Shown here: positions 23,155 through 32,582 of the stretch, one piece after another | Numbering within the stretch: position 1 is the stretch's first letter | Layout of the letters: each line of letters begins with the position of its first letter | NCBI GenBank assembly: GCA_963846585.1 | Contig: CAWJWO010000017.1 | Location: 287,370 to 351,369 of the forward strand | DNA length: 64,000 nt | DNA from: JAAUTT01 sp963846585 | GTDB taxonomy: Bacteria; Bacteroidota; Bacteroidia; Bacteroidales; JAAUTT01 | Reading direction: 5' to 3' | Made by a program: the position numbers and the translations under genes | Notes under the pieces: generated by a model | What the model was told of the DNA's origin: nothing | What the model saw: the letters and a program-made list of their open reading frames with translations, nothing else | Databases searched by the model: none

Positions 23155-23265
23155 GTACAGAAGAAAGAAGGAAGATGAAAGAAGGAATATAAAAGATTTC
23201 ATTTTTCATTTTTTATCTTTTTTCTTTTATCTTTTATCTTTCACCTTTTATCTTTTATCTAGCAA
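23155..23265. repeat. CTTTTATCTTTTATC repeats
   Basis: GAAGAAAGAAGGAAGATGAAAGAAGG is followed by TTTTTATCTTTTTTC-type units up to the aroK start. The two parts are roughly complementary and could fold into a hairpin after parC. Confidence 0.7.
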
Positions 23266-23273
23266 TTAAATTC

Positions 23274-23777
23274 ATGCGGATATTTCTTGTAGGATTTATG
23301 GGCAGTGGTAAAACAACCATTGGAAAGCAACTGGCATTAAAACTTAACTGCCGTTTCCTGGATATTGATCATCAAATTCAGGAAATGTTTAATTTAAGTG
23401 TTCCTGAAATTTTTGAAACATTTGGTGAACAACGTTTTCGTGATACAGAACATAAATTAATTGACACGATGAAAGAATTTGAAAGTGCAGTTATATCTAC
23501 AGGAGGCGGTTTACCATGTTTTTTAAACAATATGGAATTAATGAATCAATCAGGTGTAACTATTTATCTTAAAACAAATCCTCAAATCTTAGTAAACAGG
23601 CTTAAAGGTTCACAAAAAAGCAGGCCCCTGATAAAAGAAAAAACCGATGGCCAATTATTAGAATATGTTAAAGTAAAACTTATAGAACGTGAGCCTTTCT
23701 ATTTAAAATCAAAAATAATTATAAATTCAATTGATATAAAAGTTCAGGATATTATTAATATTTTGGCTTCAACGTAA
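23274..23777 (+). CDS. aroK: Shikimate kinase
   Basis: A 167-residue P-loop kinase that phosphorylates shikimate in aromatic amino acid synthesis. Walker A GFMGSGKTTIG is at about 7-17, the shikimate-binding Asp in FLDIDHQIQ near 33, 'FGEQRFRDTEHKL' near 57-70 and ISTGGGLP near 76-83. A lid Arg lies in SRPLI and a further Arg in EREPFY. The length is normal for the family. Confidence 0.94.
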   Translation: MRIFLVGFMGSGKTTIGKQLALKLNCRFLDIDHQIQEMFNLSVPEIFETFGEQRFRDTEHKLIDTMKEFESAVISTGGGLPCFLNNMELMNQSGVTIYLKTNPQILVNRLKGSQKSRPLIKEKTDGQLLEYVKVKLIEREPFYLKSKIIINSIDIKVQDIINILAST

Positions 23778-23793
23778 ATTTAGCTTAATTTTG
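23762..23793 (+). promoter_or_regulatory. Consensus promoter for the transporter-TIR-STAND module
   Basis: TTTG (23762-23765) and TAATTTTG (23786-23793) are separated by 20 nt, a full match to the Bacteroidota -33/-7 signals. The -33 box overlaps the last codons of aroK. Transcription should begin near 23800, giving a leader of about 17 nt before the ATG at 23817. The module can thus be expressed apart from aroK. Confidence 0.7.
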
Positions 23794-23816
23794 CTAAACT
23801 ACGGATAATATCAATT

Positions 23817-26800
23817 ATGATAAAAAAGATTCTTTTTTCATTAGGGATCGATGTATTGCCCAAATCGCTTATTTTAAATTTATCATTCATTTCGGGCATT
23901 TTAGGAGCATTTAATGCTTTCCTTTTTATATACGCTTTATCCGGCTTTATCACTGATCATCTTATTCAATATTTCCCTGAAGCAATGGCTATTTCGGGAA
24001 TTATTGGAATAGCTTTATATAACCTGAATAATTATTTGTATAAAAATATATTGCCTAAATGGTACGTTATAATATATTTTTCAGCAGTTCTTATTTTGTT
24101 TTTGGTTCCGTTTATAATCAATTCGATCACATTATCATTTTGGTTATTTTTAATTTGGTTTCCTGTCAATATTGTTACGGAACAGGCATTTTTATCCATA
24201 GCATCAAAAATACCCGATATAAAAGAAAATCAAAATTTAAAAAGGTTTCTTGAAGCCGGAATTCTGGCTGGAACAGCTTTATTTAGTTTCTTAATTGCTA
24301 TTGGTACACATTTCCATATTAAGCTACCAATCATAATACCTGGAACATTGTGCCCTGTGTTAATAATTGGCTATTTTTTATATATACGAAAAGATTTGTA
24401 CAATAAAAAAAATAATTCTACTGAAAATAAGATCGTTGACTCGCTAACTTCATTTCTTTCCGATTTGCCTTTAAAAATGACTATACTGGCACTAATAATA
24501 TTTATAGTACTATCGGTATTGACGTTTGTTTTTATCGATTATACTTTTATATATTCACTTAACATAATGTATACAGATGTTTATAACCTGACACAGTTTC
24601 TTGGATTCTTTTTAGGATTTTTAATGATAGTTACTCTTTTATTTAAATTATTTGTTTATCAGAATCTTATAAAAACTTTCAGAATAAGCAAAGCCATATT
24701 ATCCTCCCCCATTATCATATTATTTATGCTGGTTACCCTGAATATTATTATTTTTTCTTCTAAACTTTTCGATTTGCATAATCCCTTTGCAATAGCATTT
24801 ATGGTTATTGTGTTAAGCCGGTTCTTTGCTTATTTATTAAGGGAATCTTTCGAATTTTATGCTCTCAAGCTGGTTTTGTCAGCTATAGAGACTTATAGTA
24901 AAAAAATAATATCAAAAAATATAACCAGTTTGCTTATTCTATGGTCTTTAATATTAGGAGGCCTTATACTTCTTGTAATAAAATCATTTGATATTCACAC
25001 ATTTAAAACAATTTTATTATTAAATACTATTTTTGCAATTATCTGGATTTATGTTTCAAACTGGCTTTCAAAAAAATATAAGAGAGCAATTGAACGAAAT
25101 ATTGAAAAGTTATCATCTGAATATAAACCAAATAACGATTTACAACATAAGAATTTTAAAGACAGGGTAATGCTTTCTACAAATTTATCAGGTCTCAGGT
25201 ATCTTCTTAATTACCAAAGAAACTATCAACCATATAATTTTCAGAAAACTATCGAATTAATCCCGGAAACTGTTCAAAATCAACTTGGTTTAAATGTTTT
25301 TGAAAAATCCATAAATCCACCAAAGGCTGATTACACATATTATACTGAACAAACTACAAAAAACGACTATATTTATTTTTACGATTCAGAAGAGAGTGTA
25401 AAGGTGAAAATAATTGAAGTATTGGCAACCTCAGAAAAGATAAAGGATAGAATACGTGCTGTGCGCATGATAGAAACAGCTAAAGACAGAAAATATACAG
25501 ATATCCTGAAAATGTTGCTTCGTGACCAGGATAATGAAGTAAAACGAAATGCGATATTTGCTGTGTCTGTATTTTATGACGCATCACTAATTAAAGAGCT
25601 GATAGATTTATTGAATGATGAAGAATTTGCAGATATTACAGCCGATGTTTTTGCCAAGATAGGCTCAGATGCTGTAGATCCACTCATATCAGTATTTAAC
25701 AGAATAGATATTGATTTCAAGACCCAAACCAGAATAATAAAAATAATTGGAAAAATATCCTCAAAAAATGCAATGAATTTTCTATTGGAAAAATTAGATT
25801 ATCCAAATAAATGGCTGGTGCTTGAAATTGTTAAATCTTTAATTGATGTTAAATTTAGATCGGATATACTGGACCATAATTCAATTAATAAAGCCATTAT
25901 AAGTACAATTGGGATATCTGCCTGGTTATTAACCATTGATGTAAGCATAGAGAAAATGTCACGATCAGAGCCTGTTCGTAAAGCAATAGAAGAGGAGTAT
26001 GAAGTTACAATGGATATTTTATTCTGTTTATTACAATTAAAATACAGCGATGGTATTATTCTTCAAGCTAAAAAATATCTGGTAAACAATGCGGATAATG
26101 AACAACGTGAATTAAGCGTTGAACTGCTTGATTATATCTTGGAAGACAATCTTAAATATTATTTGTTCCCTTTGATTCATAACAATCAAAAATTAGAAAA
26201 AATTACACAACTTCAACAAATATTTCCTATTAGAGTGAAAAGTGAAGATAAGGCTTTACAGGAAATAATCAATACTGATTTAGGACACGTTTGTTTATGG
26301 ACAAAAGCCTGTGCCTTGAATTCCTTTATAAACTCCGGCAATAAAAGCAACCTCGAAGATATATATACACAAGCTTTTAATCCGGAACCTTTAATGAATG
26401 AAATTGCTTTTTTTGGTCTCCTGAGATTATATAATGATAAAATTGAAGAACTTTACGAACGGTTACCGTCAAATCAAAAAAAACATTTAAATGGAATATT
26501 TACTAAAGAGAAAAACTATGATCATAAATTACTGTTTAACAAAGTTCTTTTTTTACAAAAAATATCGGTTTTTGAAAAGGTGAAAGGTCATCATCTTATT
26601 CCATTTGCCGAAATTTTAAAAGAACATTATCTTACAAGCGATAATTCAATTTTCATAAATTGCTCAGAAGAAGATGTTTTACCAGTGTTTACGGTTTCAT
26701 ATGGTGAAGTCTCAATTGAGGATTTACAAAAACGTACATTTAGGTTGAACAGGAATTATCTATATGGATTGGGACTTTATGCCGGTGGAATTACACTCAA

Positions 26801-26921
26801 AACTTTTTCAGAAGCTATAGTGTATATGGCTGAACCTGAACAAATAGGAACAATAGTGATAAATCACAAAGAATTATCTGATGCTTTATTTAAATATATT
26901 CAAAATAGTAATTTTTATTAA
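23817..26921 (+). CDS. Transporter-like membrane protein fused to HEAT repeats and a cNMP-like domain
   Basis: A 1034-residue fusion. Residues about 1-430 hold 11-12 hydrophobic helices with an overall look of MFS or ATP/ADP-translocase-like (Npt1/Npt2) carriers. Residues about 530-700 read as HEAT repeats (for example 'KDRIRAVRMIETAKDRK' and 'LLRDQDNEVKRNAIFAV'). From about 910 (KISVFEKVKGHHLIPFAEIL) the pattern resembles a cyclic-nucleotide-binding-like fold, but the phosphate-binding Arg cassette is not evident. The fold calls are from pattern only. It is followed after 11 nt by the TIR-like gene. A role as a membrane sensor or transporter with a cytosolic regulatory arm is inference. Confidence 0.6.
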   Translation: MIKKILFSLGIDVLPKSLILNLSFISGILGAFNAFLFIYALSGFITDHLIQYFPEAMAISGIIGIALYNLNNYLYKNILPKWYVIIYFSAVLILFLVPFIINSITLSFWLFLIWFPVNIVTEQAFLSIASKIPDIKENQNLKRFLEAGILAGTALFSFLIAIGTHFHIKLPIIIPGTLCPVLIIGYFLYIRKDLYNKKNNSTENKIVDSLTSFLSDLPLKMTILALIIFIVLSVLTFVFIDYTFIYSLNIMYTDVYNLTQFLGFFLGFLMIVTLLFKLFVYQNLIKTFRISKAILSSPIIILFMLVTLNIIIFSSKLFDLHNPFAIAFMVIVLSRFFAYLLRESFEFYALKLVLSAIETYSKKIISKNITSLLILWSLILGGLILLVIKSFDIHTFKTILLLNTIFAIIWIYVSNWLSKKYKRAIERNIEKLSSEYKPNNDLQHKNFKDRVMLSTNLSGLRYLLNYQRNYQPYNFQKTIELIPETVQNQLGLNVFEKSINPPKADYTYYTEQTTKNDYIYFYDSEESVKVKIIEVLATSEKIKDRIRAVRMIETAKDRKYTDILKMLLRDQDNEVKRNAIFAVSVFYDASLIKELIDLLNDEEFADITADVFAKIGSDAVDPLISVFNRIDIDFKTQTRIIKIIGKISSKNAMNFLLEKLDYPNKWLVLEIVKSLIDVKFRSDILDHNSINKAIISTIGISAWLLTIDVSIEKMSRSEPVRKAIEEEYEVTMDILFCLLQLKYSDGIILQAKKYLVNNADNEQRELSVELLDYILEDNLKYYLFPLIHNNQKLEKITQLQQIFPIRVKSEDKALQEIINTDLGHVCLWTKACALNSFINSGNKSNLEDIYTQAFNPEPLMNEIAFFGLLRLYNDKIEELYERLPSNQKKHLNGIFTKEKNYDHKLLFNKVLFLQKISVFEKVKGHHLIPFAEILKEHYLTSDNSIFINCSEEDVLPVFTVSYGEVSIEDLQKRTFRLNRNYLYGLGLYAGGITLKTFSEAIVYMAEPEQIGTIVINHKELSDALFKYIQNSNFY

Positions 26922-26933
26922 TCAAAAATAATT

Positions 26934-28373
26934 ATGAACGATAATTTAACTATAATTTTTCACTTTGCAAATCTTGCAGAAGAAAAAAAGTGGGAAACTA
27001 TTTTTTGCAATTATCTTAAACTAATAATTAAACAAATCACGGGAATAAACCCTACTTTCATTTCTAATCTGGATATTCCCGGAAACATATATAATAAGAA
27101 GGAAGAGTATGGCGATAATTTACATCCTGATGTAATAATTATTGTTTTCAACCATCATTATAATATTATTTCTGATAAAGAATTACTGTCAATTAAAAAC
27201 CTTGCTGACATACTTGAAAAAAATAAACAAAATCATATATATATTGTACAACGTTTAAATAAAAAAGGACAGGCCTTACCAACAGAACTTCAAAATTATC
27301 CGGTTTACAATTTTTTTGAATTAAATCCTAAAACTCTTGAATTAATAGATTTTAAGCAGGAAATTCATGGTGAGGATGACAACCAGTACCTCCTGAAATT
27401 AACTGATCTGGCATACGATATTAAGGTAAATATTTCTGCTAATATTATTGATGATCCGGGTAAATTGCGCAATAATTCGGTCTATTTAGCGGAAGTTTCT
27501 TCTGATCAAATAAAGAATCAGGATAGTTTAAAACGCTCACTTTTATTATCAGGATACAGGGTACTGCCTAAAAACTCATTAATATCATCTGAGAATTATG
27601 AAAAAGCTGTTAAGGAAAATTTAGAAAAGTGTGTATTATCAATCAATATATTAGGAGAATTATATGGCGATAACTACCAAAATTCTGATTATTCTTTTCA
27701 GGAACTTCAGAATCGTTATTTCCATGATGTTTGGATTTACCAGCAAAAAAACAAAAATATTGATCCAGCCATCAGAAGGATAATATGGATACCTCCGCAA
27801 TTGGAACCATTTGAAGAAAAACAGGCTCAATATTTAAAACGGATTAATCGTGAAATAAATAATTCCGAAAACACTGAATTAATTCAATCTACCCTATCGG
27901 ATCTAAAAATAATAATTGATCAGAAAATTAAATTATTTTCTCAACCAAATAAAATTACTGGTAATTTCGTATCAGATGAAGTACTTTTAATAATGGATTA
28001 TGATGATAAAGCATTTTTAAATAGAATATCTGAAACACTTTCTCATCTAAATATTAAATATCAATTATTAAACCATTTTACTAATAATCATTTATATAAC
28101 CAGTCAGAATTAATGAATTATATTAATAAATTTAGTATTTATCTGGCATTTAATACAAAATCTGAATTGGGATGGATTTCCGGCATTATTAACCTCCTGG
28201 CCAGGTCAAAGGGCTATGAAGGCAGTGTACCTAACGGACACATCGGGCTTTTTAGTCTCCATCCAAGGATTGGCTTTACCAATTCAACAACTTTATCAAT
28301 TGAACCAATTGTTTACGATGATAAAAATTTGGCTGGTAAACTTGAATTATTTATTTCAAATATAAAAAAATGA
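26934..28373 (+). CDS. Tandem TIR/DUF4062-like domain protein
   Basis: A 479-residue soluble protein that seems built of three flavodoxin-like alpha/beta units. These span residues about 1-140, about 180-330 and about 345-479. The middle one has the DUF4062/TIR-like pattern: NSVYLAEVSSD (181-191), 'LKRSLLLSGYRVLPKN' (199-214), ENYEKAVKENLEKCVLSINILG and 'ELYGDNYQNSDYSFQELQN'. A possible catalytic-type Glu sits in the last motif (about 257). These domains are common next to STAND proteins in conflict and signalling systems. The stop overlaps the STAND start by 4 nt (ATGA), so the products are probably made together. The NADase activity of some TIR proteins is not assured here. Confidence 0.6.
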   Translation: MNDNLTIIFHFANLAEEKKWETIFCNYLKLIIKQITGINPTFISNLDIPGNIYNKKEEYGDNLHPDVIIIVFNHHYNIISDKELLSIKNLADILEKNKQNHIYIVQRLNKKGQALPTELQNYPVYNFFELNPKTLELIDFKQEIHGEDDNQYLLKLTDLAYDIKVNISANIIDDPGKLRNNSVYLAEVSSDQIKNQDSLKRSLLLSGYRVLPKNSLISSENYEKAVKENLEKCVLSINILGELYGDNYQNSDYSFQELQNRYFHDVWIYQQKNKNIDPAIRRIIWIPPQLEPFEEKQAQYLKRINREINNSENTELIQSTLSDLKIIIDQKIKLFSQPNKITGNFVSDEVLLIMDYDDKAFLNRISETLSHLNIKYQLLNHFTNNHLYNQSELMNYINKFSIYLAFNTKSELGWISGIINLLARSKGYEGSVPNGHIGLFSLHPRIGFTNSTTLSIEPIVYDDKNLAGKLELFISNIKK

Positions 28374-31300
28374 TAACCCAGGCAACAGGAATTGATGAAC
28401 CTGACAATATTGCTGAGGTTCAAAAATTATCCGGGAATCCTTTCCCGGGATTAAGGCCTTTTACTTTCGATGAAAGTTATTTATTCTTTGGTCAGGACAG
28501 TATCACCGACGTAATTATTAACAGATTATTATCTAATAAATTCGTTTGCCTTTTAGGTGGAGCAGGTGTAGGCAAAACATCGATAATAAATTGCGGGATT
28601 AAATCTGTTTTGCTAAGTAACATTGCAAAACCAGTTGATTCCCCCTGGTTAATCTTCCAAACAACTCCGGGAATGGAACCTGTTCGTAACCTTGCACAAT
28701 TTATTAGTTCAAATCAATTTGACAATATCCCCGATGAGAACAAAAATATTCAGGAACAGATTTGTTACAGCATACTTAAACGAGGTAATCTGGGTTTAAT
28801 TGAACTAATTGATCAATTTAAATTTACTGATAATCAAAATTTTTTATTTATTATCGATCAGTTTGAGGATCTGTTCAGATTAAAGTATCACATCAGTGAC
28901 GTCGAATTTTACGATGAGGCATTGCATTATGTAAATTTGTTTTTAGAAGCTTTAAAATCAGATAAATATAATATATATGTAGTTATATCGATTCGTTCCG
29001 ATTTTACTGATGATTGCGTTATGTTCCCTAATCTTGCTGATGTCATCAATCGAAGCAATGTGCTTATTCCTAAGATGGACCGTTATCAGGTAATGGAAAC
29101 AGTCCTTAACCCTCTCAGGGTTTTGGATGTTAAAATTGAAGAATCTCTTTTAGTACAAATATTAAATGATGCAACAACTATTGAAGATATGTTGCCACGG
29201 TTACAACATGCACTTAACCGAACATGGAATAACTGGGCAATTCTTAATAATCCCGGGAAAGCTATTAGTACTAAGGAATATGAAGTTACCGGAGGTATAA
29301 AATCATCGGTATCCAATCATGCAAATCTGATTTTTGACGAATTAAACCCCACAGATCAAAAAACCTGTGAAATAATATTTAAATCGTTAACTGAAAGAGG
29401 ATCGGAAAATAAGGGACTGCCTCGTCCATGCACCATAGAGGAGTTATCTTCAATCGCAAAAGTAGATATTGAGGATATTTTACGAATAATTGATTTATTC
29501 AGGAACCAGGAATCAGGTTTTATAGTTTGTAATGATCAGTATCTGAATCAGGAATCGGTTATTGATTTATCTCATGCCAGTTTAATCCGTTTATGGAATC
29601 GTCTTAAAATATGGATTGAAGATGAGGCTATTTCCGGCCAGATGTATACTCAAATTTCGGAAACTTCGGCAGCATACCAGGTTGGAAAAGTCGGATTGCT
29701 TACACCCCCCGATTTGCAATTTGCAATTAACTGGAGAGAAAAACAGAAACCAACACTGGAATGGGCTAAACGATACAACCCTGCTTTTGAAAGGACAATG
29801 GTATATTTACGTACAAGCCTTGAAACATACGAAACTCAGGAAGCCCTTAAACATCAAAAAGCAAGGCAGGCGATTAGTAAAGTCAGGTCAATTTCTTTCA
29901 TTTTAGGAAGCGTTGTACTGTTAACATTAGGTTTGACAATTTATTACTTAAGCCTTAATCGTGTTAAGGATAAAAAAATAACAGTTGCATTAAAAGAAAA
30001 ACTGGATGCAGATATTAAATTGCAAAAGGAAGATATATTATCCAAAGAAGCATTGGAAGGCAAATGGAAAGCCGAACTAGATGCTAATGAAGCTGAAAGG
30101 ACTAAGAAGATGGCCATGGAAGAATCAAAAGTCCTCGAAGTACAAAAGAATCAGGCTGAAGATACAGCAAAGGAAGCTATAAAAAAAACGTCAGAAACTC
30201 AACTTAAATTGGTTCAGGTTTCAAAACAGAAAGATCAATCTGAACAAAATGCACAACAAGCTATTCTTCAAAAGAAAGAAGCCGATCAGGAAAAAGAAGA
30301 AGCCTATAAAAAACGAATATTGAGTACTTCGCAAAGCATTGCTGTTAAATCAGTTGAAATGACAGGTAACAAGCAACTTAAAAGTGCCCTTGCACTTCAG
30401 TCATATTATTTTAACAATCGTTATGGCGGAGCGGAAAATCATCCTGATATATACAACGCTTTGGCAAGTTCACTTACAGATCAGGGACAGAATCCAAGGA
30501 TTAGCATGAAAGGCCATGCAGGTGCGGTAAAGGCATTATGTATTTCCTCCAAATCGAATACATTATATAGTACAGGCGGCGACGGCAATGTCTTTTCATG
30601 GAATATGACTGAACCAAATCCTGCTCCGCATCTTTTATTAAAAAATACACAGGGTAACCTGTGCCTTAATATTAATGCTGAAGGAAGTTTGCTTGCTGTT
30701 GGTACTGATATTGGCGTTATAAAAGTAATTAATCTTAATAATCCTGACAACAAACCACTTGAACTTAAGGGACATCAGGGAGCAGTGTATTCTGTTGTTT
30801 TTTCAAAGGATGGCCAGCAATTATTCTCCTCAGGTTTTGATAAAAAAGTTATCCTTTGGGATATTGGAACAGCAGCATATACGGTTATCTTCAATGAAAA
30901 TACAACCATACGTTCCCTTACCATGAGCCCCGATGGTAAATTACTTGCCGGTGGAGCAGACGATGGACGATTGTTGCTTTGGGATATCCGCTCAAACAAA
31001 TTAATTGCATTAAGCAACGATGATCCAAGCCCGATATATTCAGTTTCATTTAACCATACCGGTATCCTCCTGGCTTCAGGTGATTTAAAAGGAAGTGTTA
31101 AAATCTGGAATCCATTTACAAAAAAACTGATAAAAGCATTTAAGAGTCATAATGCCAGGGTAGTCGATATTAAATTTAGCCCTACTTCCGAATTAATGGC
31201 TTCATCAAGTTATGATGGAACTGCCTATATTTTCGATACCAAATATATTAACAACCCTCCTGTTGTGATAAAAGAACCTTCAAGCTGGATTTTATCAATT

Positions 31301-31486
31301 GCCTTTAGCGCTGATAATAAAAAAATAATTTTAGCTATCAACAAGCCTGATTTCATGGTCTGCTGGCCAGCACAGACAAAGATAATGGACGACCAGCTAT
31401 GTAATAAAGTTACAAGGGGCTTAAATACCGATGAGTGGAATATTTATATCGGCAATGACGTTAAAATGGAAAAAGCATGTGAATAA
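28370..31486 (+). CDS. nSTAND1-type NTPase with membrane segment, coiled coil and WD40 repeats
   Basis: A 1038-residue protein. An N-terminal NPFPGLRPFTFDESYLFFG leader typical of nSTAND1 proteins precedes Walker A GGAGVGKTS (63-71) and Walker B FLFIIDQFEDLF (158-169). A winged-helix/ARM part runs to about 480. One membrane helix follows (508-529), then a Lys/Glu/Gln-rich coiled coil (about 530-655), then WD40 repeats (about 710-1015, for example MKGHAGAVKALCIS and LKGHQGAVYSVVFS). STAND proteins act as signal-triggered NTPase switches. With a single helix, the NTPase and WD40 parts would lie on opposite sides of the inner membrane. It follows the TIR-like gene with a 4-nt overlap. Confidence 0.85.
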   Translation: MITQATGIDEPDNIAEVQKLSGNPFPGLRPFTFDESYLFFGQDSITDVIINRLLSNKFVCLLGGAGVGKTSIINCGIKSVLLSNIAKPVDSPWLIFQTTPGMEPVRNLAQFISSNQFDNIPDENKNIQEQICYSILKRGNLGLIELIDQFKFTDNQNFLFIIDQFEDLFRLKYHISDVEFYDEALHYVNLFLEALKSDKYNIYVVISIRSDFTDDCVMFPNLADVINRSNVLIPKMDRYQVMETVLNPLRVLDVKIEESLLVQILNDATTIEDMLPRLQHALNRTWNNWAILNNPGKAISTKEYEVTGGIKSSVSNHANLIFDELNPTDQKTCEIIFKSLTERGSENKGLPRPCTIEELSSIAKVDIEDILRIIDLFRNQESGFIVCNDQYLNQESVIDLSHASLIRLWNRLKIWIEDEAISGQMYTQISETSAAYQVGKVGLLTPPDLQFAINWREKQKPTLEWAKRYNPAFERTMVYLRTSLETYETQEALKHQKARQAISKVRSISFILGSVVLLTLGLTIYYLSLNRVKDKKITVALKEKLDADIKLQKEDILSKEALEGKWKAELDANEAERTKKMAMEESKVLEVQKNQAEDTAKEAIKKTSETQLKLVQVSKQKDQSEQNAQQAILQKKEADQEKEEAYKKRILSTSQSIAVKSVEMTGNKQLKSALALQSYYFNNRYGGAENHPDIYNALASSLTDQGQNPRISMKGHAGAVKALCISSKSNTLYSTGGDGNVFSWNMTEPNPAPHLLLKNTQGNLCLNINAEGSLLAVGTDIGVIKVINLNNPDNKPLELKGHQGAVYSVVFSKDGQQLFSSGFDKKVILWDIGTAAYTVIFNENTTIRSLTMSPDGKLLAGGADDGRLLLWDIRSNKLIALSNDDPSPIYSVSFNHTGILLASGDLKGSVKIWNPFTKKLIKAFKSHNARVVDIKFSPTSELMASSSYDGTAYIFDTKYINNPPVVIKEPSSWILSIAFSADNKKIILAINKPDFMVCWPAQTKIMDDQLCNKVTRGLNTDEWNIYIGNDVKMEKACE

Positions 31487-31526
31487 TTAGTATATTGCAA
31501 CATAAATATATCTGCCTATAAAATAG

Positions 31527-32582
31527 ATGACTAATATTAGTAAAAAAATATACCTGGCTTTATGTTGTATGTTGTTAATAAGTGTTTTAATTAACGCTCA
31601 ATCAAATAATTGTTCGGAAAAGCTCCAACAAGCACAACAGTTATTCGAATCTGGTCAAATTGAACAAATACCTTTCCTTTTAGATTCATGTATTAAATTC
31701 GGTTTTACTAATGATCAAAAAATTCAGGCATTTCGTTTATTAATTCAAACCTATTTATTTGATTACAACATTAGCATGGCTGATTCAATAATGTTAAAGT
31801 TGTTGACTCAAAACCCTGATTATAAAATTGAGCCTACAGACCCTGTTGAGTTTGTAAAACTCTTTAATAATTTTAAAGTTAAATATGAATGGTCTGTAGG
31901 ATTTATTGTCGGATCAAATATTTCACAGGTCATTATTAATGAAAATTATTCTCTTTTTAATATCAATAAGCTGAACTCTTCATACTCACCCAACGGATTA
32001 GGATTTAATGCAGGGGTTTATGGTAACAAATTTCTGAAAAATAATCTGTGGATATCAATGGCATTTAACTATTGCACAATAAAATATATGAGTAATGAAA
32101 TAAATAGTTATAATACTGAACAGTTAACATTTAAAGAAAATAGCCAGTGGCTGACATTGCCTTTTACTCTTAATCGCAGCTTTTACCTTACAAAAATTAA
32201 GCCTTTTATTCAGTTAGGCGGTGAATTTGAATACTTATCTTCCGTTAGCTTCAATATTAAAAATGTAAGCATTTCAGATAACAGTGTTATAAATAGTACA
32301 TCCATTAACCTGAATGGGTACAGAAATAAATTTAATATTTCTGTTTTAGGTGGAATTGGCGCAGTTTTAAACACAAAATCCGGTTTGTTTCAGCTGATGG
32401 CTGGATATCGATATTCATTATTACCTTATGTGAATAGTAATGAAAGATATACTAATAATAATATGATATATTATAATCAACATATAGATGATAATTTCAA
32501 AATTAACAATATTTATTTTTCTATAGGTTATTCACATTTATTTTATAAAATAAAGAAGAAGATTAATGAACCATCGAATTAA
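31527..32582 (+). CDS. TPR-like N-terminal domain plus outer-membrane beta-barrel (PorT-like)
   Basis: A 351-residue protein with a signal peptide ending near INAQ. Residues about 27-115 are helical and TPR-like (CSEKLQQAQQLFESGQIEQI and what follows). From about 120 the sequence switches to amphipathic strands (VGFIVGSNISQVIINENYS, GGIGAVLNTKSGLFQLMAGY), typical of PorT/OmpA-like 8-10-stranded barrels. It begins 40 nt after the STAND gene and overlaps the next gene by 17 nt, so it may extend the same operon to the outer membrane. Confidence 0.65.
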   Translation: MTNISKKIYLALCCMLLISVLINAQSNNCSEKLQQAQQLFESGQIEQIPFLLDSCIKFGFTNDQKIQAFRLLIQTYLFDYNISMADSIMLKLLTQNPDYKIEPTDPVEFVKLFNNFKVKYEWSVGFIVGSNISQVIINENYSLFNINKLNSSYSPNGLGFNAGVYGNKFLKNNLWISMAFNYCTIKYMSNEINSYNTEQLTFKENSQWLTLPFTLNRSFYLTKIKPFIQLGGEFEYLSSVSFNIKNVSISDNSVINSTSINLNGYRNKFNISVLGGIGAVLNTKSGLFQLMAGYRYSLLPYVNSNERYTNNNMIYYNQHIDDNFKINNIYFSIGYSHLFYKIKKKINEPSN

